Below, in pieces: positions 12,789-23,000 of a stretch of DNA of 64,000 nucleotides (the first letter of the stretch is position 1; each line of letters starts with the position of its first letter). Below the pieces are notes generated by a model that did not search any database, had not been told where the DNA came from, and saw only the letters and a list, made by a program, of their open reading frames with translations. The stretch is from Cannabis sativa (lineage: Eukaryota; Streptophyta; Magnoliopsida; Rosales; Cannabaceae): positions 21,589,280 to 21,653,279 of the forward strand of contig NC_083605.1 in the NCBI RefSeq assembly GCF_029168945.1, read 5' to 3'. The position numbers and the translations under genes are program-made.

Positions 12789-13176
12789 GTAACTTTTTTT
12801 TATGTTTTTATTGTAGTTTAGTTTTGTAGTTTACTTGTTGTATTTAAACATCAGTAACAATTTGGTTTATGATTTATTTTTTTATTGCGGAATGATGGTC
12901 GTAGTCATCCTACTTTTGATATAATGTGTTATATTGCATCACAGCCTGCTAATGATAATGGGAACGATGATAAGAAAGAACTGGTTGATGATGATCATGA
13001 GATGTTCAAAAACGGGTCTAACAAGTTAAGGGAAGATGATAATGATGGCGATGACAAGGTTAGAGTTTTTGTTTTATTTATATAGTTTGTGGTGTGAGTT
13101 ATATATATATATATTTGCATATTGATAATTTAATTTTTTATGTTTTATTCTATTTTTTGCAGGGTATTGGTGGTGA

Positions 13177-15081
13177 TGTTGGATATTATTTTACCAGAAT
13201 CTTAGATCTACTCACAAGTATGTTGATTAACACCCTAAATATGAATTTCTAAAACGATTATAAAATTAAACACATATAAAGTATGAGAAACCTTACATTG
13301 GGTGCAGCGGAATAAAATGTCTCCTTCCGTTCACATCTCTAACCCTTGTATAATTTCTGTCGCAGAGTATTATCAAGATCTGAACCTGGATCTCTTTCTC
13401 TCCTTTCTTTAGTGTTGAATCTCCTTCTTGTTGAATGTCTTTCTTCACGATCTTCCTCACTATGATTGAGGTATTACTTGCTGTGTGTGGGCACTACTCT
13501 ATCACTAAGAGATTCGAAATATTCAAGGGAGAAGAAGGAGTGGAAGGTGGCGGCTAGGTATAGAGAGAAGGCTCAGGTTTTTCTCTGAAGGAAACAAGAT
13601 GTGAAAGTCTATATTTCTTGAAGCCTTCACTATCTATTTATAGCATACCACATAGGGTTAGGCTTGAATTATTTGGCATTAAAATAATGAAAATATCAGA
13701 TGATATTTCCTATAAAAGGGGTCGGCCAAGGCTATATGGATTTGGGCCTCACTTTTGCAAAATTTACAGTTTTATCAATTCTGCATCTTACTTTCTCAAA
13801 AATGCCAATTTTCAAATTCAACCATTTAAATGCCAATTCTAACTATTTAATAACTATAAATAATTATTAAATAATATTTTCATTTATCATATTTATTAAT
13901 TGAACCATACAAAGTATCTTAATTAACAAATATGCCCTAAAAACTCTTTCTTTACAATTTCGCCCTTACTTAGTGAAAAATTCACAAATAGATATAGTCT
14001 AATCTGAGAATTATAATTGATTAATCAAAACCAATTAAATGAGTCTGACAGGTAATATTGTCTCAACTAGTGGGGGGACCATGGGTCTATATAATCGAGC
14101 TTCCAATAAGCAGATCAAGAATTTATAATCTAAATTCACTGACTTATTAATTCTTCGTTGAATCCACGCATAGAACTTAGAATTGCACTCTCAGTATATA
14201 GAACGCTCTATATGTTCCACCATATAGACACGTCATTAGTTATCCATTGTTATAATCCTAATTTGATTAATGATCCTCTATATGAATGATCTACACTGTA
14301 AAGGGATTAGATTACCGTAACACCCTACAATGTATTTTATCCTGAAAACACTTAACCCCGTATAAATGATATTTCAGCTATGTGAAATGAGTACTCCACC
14401 ATTTATTTTCGTTTGGTCAAGCTCGAAGGAAATCATCCTTTACTTTCTATTTGTCAGATAGAAGCTATAGATTCCATATTTATGTTAGCGCTCCCACTCA
14501 ATTTCACTACCGTGTTCCCAAAATGTACGTATCACCCTGACCCAAAAGTAGGCTTAACTAACAAATCGAAGAACACGAGTAACACTCTTGAGATTGAGCC
14601 TAATCATATCAGGATTTAGATCATTTGATCTAGGATCAACTAGGCGATATTGACTTGAATAGATATTACGGTAAGTTTGATTAAATCTATGTCAAAGTTC
14701 AATATCGGTCCCTTCCGATGCATACTCCATGCACCCAACCTGAGCTTTACTTTAACCAATGCTCTGGAAAGAACATAGCACTTCTCCAAATGCAAGTAAA
14801 CTCTGTTGTAGATTATCATATCTGTAAAACCCTGTGTCTGATAAATCTAGGAATCTTTATTCACATAGTCATGTTTACTTTCCAATGTGTTGACAACACA
14901 ACAAATAGGATTACGTATGTGAAAAGGGTTTGAAATGAATTTATAAATCAAATAGACAAGCAATTGATAAGATGAACCAAAACATACATAAATGAATGAA
15001 AAATACTTCTGCTTCTTTATTGATGTTGAATAAAATGGATTACATTGAATTGGAGTTTCATTTAGGGCATAAAACCCAACA
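13177..15081 (-). repeat. 3' LTR of element A
   Basis: On the plus strand it runs from TGTTGGATATT to AAACCCAACA. A TATA-like TATAAATA lies on the minus strand at 13635-13642, corresponding to the promoter box in its partner at 58055-59960. Confidence 0.93.
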
Positions 15082-15095
15082 AACTCCCACTTGCA
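15082..15095 (-). promoter_or_regulatory. Polypurine tract of element A
   Basis: The minus strand reads TGCAAGTGGGAGTT directly before the LTR start TGTTGGG, the usual copia arrangement. Confidence 0.75.
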
Positions 15096-15110
15096 CTAAT
15101 ATAAAACTAA

Positions 15111-18100
15111 TCAGTACATATCAATTAATCTTAAATTCTGACAGTGCTTTTCATTTGCAGTTACTGCCAAGACTTTGGTGAATGGATCAGCTAAGTTGTT
15201 TTCTTTTTCTGCTTTCTCAACCAATACATCCCCTCTTGCCACATATTCTCTGATGATGTGATACTTCCTTTCTATGTGTTTGCTTCTCTTGTGGGTTCGA
15301 GGTTCCTTACTATTGGCTATTGCTCCATTATTATCACAAAGTAGGACCACAGGCTTTTCCATTCGAGGCACGACACCGATATTGGTGAAGAACTTTCTTA
15401 GCCAGACAAGCTCTTTAGCAGCTTCTGCTGCAGCTATGTATTCTGCTTCCATCGTAGAGTCTGATATCGCGGTTTGTTTAGCACTTCTCCAAACCACTGC
15501 TCCACCCCCAAGAGTAAACACCATCCCAGATGTAGATTTCCTGTCTTTAAGACATGCCTGAAAATCTGAATCAGTATAGCCTATGGGATTTAAAGCACCA
15601 CCCTTGTAGACTAACACAATATTCCTTGTACTCTTTAAGTATTTCAGAATATACTTAAATGCATTCTAATGTTCCTGTCCTAGATTTGACTGATACCTGC
15701 TCACGATTCCAACTGCATAGCAGATGTCAGGTCTAGTGCATAACATTGCATACATTAGACTTCCAACTGCAAAAGCATAAGGAACTTTTACCGTGTCCTC
15801 TATCTCTTGAGGATCAGTAGCAGACTGTTTCATAGATAAACGAATACCATATCTAGAAGGCATGTTCGCCCCATTGGTGTTGTTCATGGAGAATCTCTCT
15901 AAAACTTTGTCAATATAGGTTGTTTGAGAGAGATCAAGAGATATGTTCTTCCAGTTTTTGATAATCTGAATACCAAGAACATAGGCTACCTCACCCAAAT
16001 CTTTCATATGGAATTGAGTGTTAAGCCATTCCTTGATATTAGTCATTTTCTTGATATTGTTTCCAATAACCAAAATGTCGTCAACATAAAGGACCAGGAA
16101 TACTACTACTTGGTCTTCCTTGAGTTGGTAAACACAAGGTTTATCTTCATTCTGAAGAAAGCCGTAGGTCTTGATGATTTCATAAAACCTTTTGTTCCAT
16201 GAGCGAGAAGCTTGCTTAAGTCCATAGATAGACTTATTTAATTTGCAAACTTTCTTTTCCTGTCCTGGAAGAACATAGCCTTCTGGTTGCTCCATATAGA
16301 AGGTTTCTTCAAGTACCCCATTAAGGAAGGCAGTCTTGACATCCATTTGCCAGATTTCATAATCGAAAGCAGCAGCTATGGAGAGAAGAATTCAGATGGA
16401 TTTGAGCATGGCAACAGGACTAAAAATTTCCTCATAGTCCACACCTTCTCTTTGGGTATAACCCTTGGCTACAAGTCTAGCTTTAAAAGTTTCAACTTCG
16501 CCTCCAGCGCCTCTTTTCTTCTTATAAACCAACTTACATCTGATTGGATGATAGTCATCAGGTGCGTCTACATATTCCCAGACTTTGTTCTTTTTCATGG
16601 AATCCATTTCTGAATCCATGCCGGCTGACCATCGTTTCCGTTGCGGACTAGCCATTGCATGTTTATAGTTTAATGGGTCGTCATCAATACCGTCACCAAC
16701 GACCATATTGATTTCACCATCCAAGCCATAACGAGCTAGTTTTGTGAAAACCCTCCCACTACAATGAGGAGCGGTGATCTTCTGAACATGAACTTTGGTA
16801 GTAGTTTTCTCAGTTGGTTCGACTGAGGGAGTGGGATTATCCTCTTCTTGAGTGGAAGAGGACGGAACATTGGAGGAATTATATCTGCAGGCATTTCCTC
16901 CAACACTACTTTACTTTCTGGTTTGAAATTCTTAATATAGTCATCTTCAAGGAAAGTGGCATTTGTGGAAACAAACACTTTATCATCCTTGCGACTATAA
17001 AATAGTCCACCCCTAGTCTCTTTAGAATTCCCGACAAACATGCAAACTTCAGTTCGCTTTTCAAGTTTGCCATCTTTCTTTCTTAAGACATGAGCAGGGC
17101 ACCCCCAGATTCTATAATGGCGTAAGCTAGGTGTACGACCATTCCATAGTTCTAAAGGTGTCTTAGGGATTGATTTAGATGGAACAACATTTAAAATTTC
17201 GGTTGCCATCTGAATTGCATATCCCTAGAAGGACGTAGGTAGAGTTGAATAACTAAGCATGGACCTAACCATTTCCAAAAGCGTACGATTCCGTCTTTCT
17301 GCAACTCCATTTTGCTGTGGAGTGCTAGGGGCGGTTAATTGCGATTCAATGCCTAGTTCGATCAAATGATCTTTGAACTGCATATCCATATATTCTCCAC
17401 CCCTATCAGTTCGCAAGATCTTTAACGTTTTACCCAATTGGTTTTGAGCCAATGCTTGAAATTCCTGAAACTTTTCCAATGATTCAGATTTCTTATGCAT
17501 AAGGTAAATATGTCCATATCTATAGTAATCATCAATGAAAGTGACAAAGTACTCACAACCACCTCGGGCTTTTACATTCAAAGGTCCGCAAACATCTGAA
17601 TGCACTAACCCTAGGGGTTGTTTGGCATGCTCTCCCTTTGCAGAGAAAGAACGTTTGGTCATCTTTCCTTCTAGGCAAGACTCGCAAATAGGTAATTCAC
17701 CTAAGATGACATTTTTCAATGGACCGTCTTTGGTTAGCCTATTTAGGCTGTCATAGCATGTGTGACCCAAACGTAAATGCCATAGATATGTTTCATTATC
17801 ATCATCGATCTTTTGCTTTTTATGCTTTCTAGGTTTAGCTACATTAAAAAGTTCGTTATGTAGGGCAAATGGTGTTTCTGGTCTAACAACATAAAGCCCC
17901 TGTTCCATGGATGCAACACAAATATGAATGTCATTTTGAGAAATGGTAGAACCAGAACTCAAAAAATCTAATTTGTATTGTTGCAATTGTAAGCATGAAA
18001 CAGAAACCAAGTTTCTACTAAAATTTGGAATGTATAAGACATTGTCTAATTCCAAAATTCTGTTTTGAAACTTGAGTTTGGCTTTTCCTCTACCTCTAAC

Positions 18101-18260
18101 CGAAACCATTTCGCCATTACCAACCTTAAGTTTCAACTCTCCGGATTTCAAATAATTCCATTTATCAAGCAATTTCAATGAACAACTTACATGGTTTGTA
18201 GACCCAGAATCAAGAATCCAAATGGATTTATCATTCTCTAAAACACATGATTCAAAGACT
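15111..18260 (-). pseudogene. copia pol of element A (protease, integrase, RT, RNase H)
   Basis: Read from 18260 downwards: protease motif WILDSGSTNHV at about 18187-18221; GAG-pre-integrase zinc region with HLRLGH and CESCLEGK; integrase core with HSDVCGPL, RTDRGGEY and NGVAERRNRTLLEM as the D,D,E positions; reverse transcriptase with [23 protein letters not shown] and the catalytic YVDD at 16077-16088; C-terminal RNase H with YTDSDF and MEAEYIA, ending at the stop at 15111. Damage is modest: a TAG near 17223 (family tryptophan), a frameshift between about 16870 and 16740, a TGA near 16394 (in place of CGA, fitting CpG decay) and a TAG near 15668. The pol resembles the Tnt1-94 annotation group; I do not assign a finer lineage. 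Solo LTR E splits it from its upstream part at 20157. Confidence 0.92.
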
Positions 18261-18265
18261 AAAGC

Positions 18266-20151
18266 TGTTGGGTTTTATGCCCTAAATAAAACTCATTTCA
18301 ATATAATCAGATTTACTTATTAATATAGATCAGAAATAACATTTAATGTTGCATGGTTCACATGATTTATTTCATGATTATATGTACATAATGTATGAAT
18401 TCATCTGAAACCCTTTTCACATACTTGATCATGTTTATTGTGTTGTCAACATATTGGAAAGTAAACATGACTATGTGAATAAAGTTTCCTAGATTTATCA
18501 GACACATGGTTTTACTGATATGATAATCTACAACAGAGTTTACTTGAATTTGGAGAAATGCTATGTTCTTTCCAGAGCATTGGTTAAAGTAAAGCTCAGG
18601 TTGGATGCATGGAGTATGCATCGGAAGGGACCAATATTGAACTTTGACTTAGATTTATTAAACTTACCGTAATATCTATTCAAGTCAATATCGCCTAGTT
18701 GATCCTAGATCAAATGATCTTAATCCTGTTATGATTAGGCTCAATCTCAAGAGGCTATTCGTGTTCTTTGATTTGTTAGTTAAGCCTACTTTTGGGTCAG
18801 GGTGATACGTACATTTTGGGAACACGGTAGTGCAATTGAGTTGGAGCGCTAACATAAACATGGAATCTATAGCTTCTATCTGGCGAATAGTAAGTAAAGG
18901 ATGATCTCTTTCGAGCTTGACCAAACGAAAAATAAATGGTGGAGTACTCATTTCACATAAGCTAAAATATCATTTATACGGGGTTAAGTGTTTTAAGGAT
19001 TAAATACATTGTAGGGTGTAACGGTAATCTAATCCCTTTACAGTGTAGATCATTCATATAGAGGATCATTGATCAAATTAGGATTATAACAATGGATAAC
19101 TAATGATGTGTCTATATGGTGGAACCTATAGAGCATTCTATATAATGAGAGTGCAATTCTAAGTTCTATGCGTGGATTCAACAAAGAATTAATAAGTCAG
19201 TGAATTTAGGTAATAAATTCTTGATCTGCTTATTGGAAGCTCGGTTATATAGACCCATGGTCCCCCCACTAGTTGAGATAATATTGCTTGTAAGACTCAT
19301 ATAATTGGTTTTGATTAATCAATTCTAATTCTCAAATTAGACTATGTCTATTTGTGAATTTTTCACTAAGTAAGGGCGAAATTGTAAAGAAAGAGTTTTA
19401 GGGGCATATTTGTTAATTATGATACTTTGTATGGTTCAATTAATAAATATGATAAATAACAATATTATTTTATAATTATTTATAGTTATTAAATAGTTAG
19501 AATTGACATTTAAATGGTTAAATTTGAAAATTGGCGTTTTTGAGAAAATTAGATGCAAAATTGATAAAACTGCAAAATTGCAAAAAGTGAGGCCCAAATC
19601 CATATTGTATAGGGCCGGCCACTTTTATAGCATTTATCATATGATATTTTCATTATTTTAATGCCAAATAATTCAAACCTAACCCTAGTGGAATGCTATA
19701 AATAGATAGTGAAGGCTTCAGGAAAATTACACTTTCATTCAGAGAAAAACCTAAGCCTTCTCTTTCTAAACCCTAGCTGCCCACTCTCTCTCTCTCTTCT
19801 TCCTTGAGATTTCGAAATACTTAGTGATTAGAGTAGTGCCCACACACAGCAAGTGATACCTCAATCATAGTGAGGAAGATCGTGAAGAAAGACATTCAAC
19901 AAGAAGGAGTTTCAACACTAAAGAAGGAGAGAAAGAGATCCAGGTTCAGATATTGATAATGCTCTGCTATAGAAAGGAATCAAGGGCTAGATATCTGAAC
20001 GGAAGGAGTCATATTATTCCGCTGCACCCAATGTAAGTTTTCTCATACTTTATATGTGTTTATTTCATAATCGTTTTAGAAGTTCATATTTATGGTGTTA
20101 ATCAACATACTTGTGAGTAGATCTAAGATCCTGGTAAAATAATTTCCAACA
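18266..20151 (+). repeat. Element E: solo copia LTR, plus orientation
   Basis: Starts TGTTGGGTTTTATGCCC and ends AATTTCCAACA, 1886 bp, flanked by AAAGC at 18261-18265 and 20152-20156. No internal region follows: the sequence on both sides is element A, so it is a solo LTR left by LTR-LTR recombination. It lies in the opposite orientation to A. Most of it matches A's LTRs, but roughly the first 140 bases match the LTR of element C better, so it looks mosaic. Confidence 0.92.
19697..19704 (+). promoter_or_regulatory. TATA box of solo LTR E
   Basis: TATAAATA lies in the block CTATAAATAGATAGTGAAG, which is conserved in the LTRs of A and, less exactly, of C. About 300 bp downstream is the G/A-rich R/U5-like part. 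Confidence 0.55.
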
Positions 20152-20156
20152 AAAGC

Positions 20157-20400
20157 ATCACTGCTTATTCGTTTGTGAATTGTTGTTCTTGCTGGTTCAT
20201 TTTGTTGTGAAGTATAACTTGAGGAAGTGGAATCACTTTCTCTTATCTTCTCAACTAAGCTTGAAGTAGTAGGATTTATGGAGTTATGAACTATTTGCTC
20301 ATCAGAGTGAACAATTCCCATCTTACCTGCTTTATGGAATTTCATGTTCATCATGAGCACATTTGAAGTATTATTCTGACCAGGAGTTTTATTATATCTT
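20157..20400 (-). pseudogene. Upstream remnant of element A coding frame
   Basis: An open frame on the minus strand ends at SSDAF, exactly where solo LTR E interrupts, and the protease frame resumes at 18260. It contains KFHKAGKMGIVHSDEQIV and a serine/threonine-rich stretch. No CCHC zinc knuckle is visible. I do not recognise the segment; by position it should be the gag-protease junction or a linker. Confidence 0.5.
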
Positions 20401-21436
20401 CAAGTTCATTTGCTAAGATATTAACTAGGAGTTGATTGGGATGAGGGTTATTGGTACTATAATACATCAATAAAACAGAAGTAAGGTTTTGGTTCAAATT
20501 CATACACAAGTTCAGAAAATAATTACATATGTTATAAAAATACTAAATCTAACATAGTTTATTTTCCAAGGTTTCCAACATAATGAAATACAGTGTCCCG
20601 GTAGGCGAGAGTCAAAGATAATATTATTTGAATAGAGTAGTCAGCTCATCTAAAATAAAACCATTTTAGCAACCTTTTATTCGATCAAAATGAGAATCCA
20701 ACGTTGTCCCGGTAGGCGAGAGTCAAGGTTATTCTCATTTTATGAGCTTCCACCATTGTTTCATGTTTTATGAGTTTATCTCTAAGTAGTCACCGTAGGG
20801 GAGAGTCTAATAGAGACGAAAACTCACAAAACACTTATCAAATGAGATCTTACGGTGTTAAAAGTTTTCAACGAATAACCATCCATAAGGGGGACGAAGT
20901 CTAGCGTCTCGAGGTTATATTGAAAAAATTTAACTATTGTAAGACCAACAATGGAGATTGAATATCTTTTTGATTGAAGCTCATTATTAAAAAAAATACG
21001 TATTTTATTTAATCATCTGTTCCATATTTTAATAATAAAAAATTACAAATTAAAGTTGGTTTAAATAAAAAATTAACTTTAATTAAATTTTAATTATTAT
21101 TTAAATTCAAAAAATAAATTCAAAAATAATGGAACAAATTTGAAAATTACTTGTTTAAGTTTTTTAGAAGAATCTAAAAAATCAACTTAAATATCTTTCA
21201 AATTAGATTTAATTAAATATAAAATTAAGTTGTAACCACTTAAATTGAAAATATTCCATTTTAAGTTAATATTTGAAAAAATATCAACTTAAAAAATATC
21301 TAAAAATCTTAATAACCAATTCCTAAAATTTCTCAACTTAATTTTGAAGTTTGAAATTCAAAAGATATTCAGATTTAAGTTGATTAGTTAGAGATAACTA
21401 ATTTTCAACTTAAATAGGATTATTTAATGAAAAATT
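20401..21436 (-). other. Leader-type non-coding region of element A
   Basis: AT-rich, no ORF. It contains three modules of the type GTCCCGGTAGGCGAGAGTCAA (20595-20615, 20706-20726 and a weaker one at 20789-20810), spaced about 111 and 83 bp. The same modules occur in element C at 35854-35875 and 35966-35987. The stretch as a whole aligns with about 35820-37000 of C. Confidence 0.65.
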
Positions 21437-21439
21437 TAA

Positions 21440-21932
21440 GGTGCCGTTTGGTAACACTTTTGTTTTTTAATTTTTTGATCACAAAATGCAAGTAAAATCT
21501 TTGTTTTTAAAAATTTCTTTTTAAAAAATAAAAATGCGTTCTGTAACCACTTTTGTTTTTCAATATTAAAAAAAGAAAACAAAAGTGTGTTCTGTAAAGT
21601 TCATTTTCTTTTTTATTTTTTGATTTTATTTAAGTCGGGTCAAGATCCGAGATTGGATTCGGGTTCGGGTCAAAAGCCGGGTTCAGTGCCAAGGCCGTGA
21701 AGAGGGGATTTGGGTCCGGGTCTAGTTGTAATCCAAAAGATTGATTAAGAAAAAAAAACTGTTTAAAAAAATTTTGAAAGTGATTTTTTTTTTTTTGTTT
21801 TTAAAATTTTGATTTCTAATTATAAAATTAAAAAGTAAAAATAGTTTTATAGAACATGTTTTTGACAAATATTTTCACTTTTCTACTTTTAAAAACAGAA
21901 AACTTATTAAAAAAGTATTACCAAACGCCACC
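21440..21932. mobile_element. MITE with Harbinger-like TAA duplication
   Basis: Terminal inverted repeats GGTGCCGTTTGGTAA and (reverse complement of the right end) GGTGGCGTTTGGTAA, flanked by TAA at 21437-21439 and 21933-21935. Length is 493 bp and there is no ORF. The three-base TAA flank suggests PIF/Harbinger. The middle (about 21630-21730) is a GC-rich island with repeated GGGTCGGGT-like units. Confidence 0.75.
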
Positions 21933-22120
21933 TAAATTAAGCTTCAGAAAGAATCTAGTTGGTTATAATTCTATATTTAATTAAATACAAAAAAATAGAT
22001 ATAGTTTAGCTTAGAATATAATTCATTAAACTATGTTTTTCTTTAATTAATTTCAAAATAAATAAAATTAATTATGTTGCGAATAAATTTTATTAGGTTA
22101 AACTAATTTAATTAACCTAG

Positions 22121-22938
22121 TGTTATAGTGAGATTTCTCTCACCTAGAAACTCGAGACCAGACCCCTATTTAGAGGACACGTATACTCAGATTTCCCACA
22201 GAAAGCTGAGATGTCCCTGAGGGACTCCTCGAAGTTTCAAACCTCGCTTAAGATAGAATCAGCGAGAGGTAGCGAGCATGACCGAAGTCTAATCTCATCC
22301 GAGACAAGAGAGTAGCTCGCATATATCAAACTATATGCGAGTATCCTCCCCGTGTCCGTGTATAACCCAGGAGAACGACTCTCTGTAAATACGAGTTGGT
22401 CTTAAGAACCCTGCAGCCTTTATAATGCAATATAGACTCGCATGTCTAGGTTCTATCAGCTCGACTACGTAAGGACGCAGACATCCCAAACGTAATAGTA
22501 ACCCTGCAAGTTTAACATCGGAACATGAACAGTTAACTCGCAGATGCGGAAGACGCATACGTCGATGGACTTAATAACTGTCATACATTTATTAATGTTA
22601 ACGTTGCTTGATTTAATTCAATGTGTAAATAACGGATTAACAATGAATGCAATCCTTGTATAACCGATTGGACACCTGCTTTGTATATAAAGGGGTGATC
22701 CACCGTGAAATGGCACCTACGGATCTCTTGCTACAGTGGACTAAGCAGACCATAATCTGACTGGACCACTATAATTCTCTGTCTTATTGTTATTTTCCAG
22801 CATTCGTGAATTATTTTTCATTCCCAGTTGAGTACTCGCCATTCTAGGTTGAATACTCACATTTGTCTTTCCATGTAAATTGCTTCTTGTCACTAATAAT
22901 ATCATATAATTTGGTGTTGCGAAATTCACTCGACAACA
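22121..22938 (+). repeat. 5' LTR of element B
   Basis: Starts TGTTATAGTGAG and ends CTCGACAACA, with a small stem GTGAGA/TCTCAC at its very start. TATATAAA at 22684-22691 is the likely promoter box. The ends resemble those of element D, so the two are members of one family with diverged LTRs (818 against 867 bp). Confidence 0.93.
22684..22691 (+). promoter_or_regulatory. TATA box of element B 5' LTR
   Basis: TATATAAA followed by GGGGTGATCCACC. The same block is in the 3' LTR at 54634-54641 and, on the minus strand, in both LTRs of D (38758-38765 and 49472-49479). Confidence 0.6.
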
Positions 22939-22940
22939 TT

Positions 22941-22958
22941 TGGTGCCGTCTATGGGAA
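22941..22958 (+). promoter_or_regulatory. Primer-binding site of element B
   Basis: TGGTGCCGTCTATGGGAA lies two bases after the 5' LTR. Element D has TGGCGCCGTCTGTGGGAA at the same place, so B has drifted at two positions. The TGGCGCCGT start suggests a tRNA-Asp-type primer; this is an inference from the first nine bases. Confidence 0.7.
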
Positions 22959-23000
22959 ACGCGAGACTAAGATTTTATTCATTTCAAGAAAAATACCATC

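Larger units (their letters stand above)
11708..13176 (+). pseudogene. Middle exons of the split DUF1985/Ulp1 gene
   Basis: Six exon-like blocks with GT/AG borders: 11708-12022 (lysine-rich, helix-prone, contains NEMKCKFKKCELNMKSYID), 12151-12198, 12615-12653, 12750-12788, 12891-13058 (very acidic, NDDKKELVDDDHEM) and 13163-13176, which is cut by element A. The first four internal exons keep one frame if spliced. The acceptor before 12891 reads GCGG instead of GCAG and is probably dead. The low-complexity acidic linker between DUF1985 and the protease is usual for this gene type. The last block continues across element A at 59966 in the same frame once one copy of GGTGA is removed, which shows the two flanks were one exon. 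Confidence 0.65.

Noticed and set aside
20595..20810. Direct repeats as a CRISPR-like array
   Set aside because: Only two or three degenerate copies, plant retrotransposon context, no uniform spacers and no cas genes.
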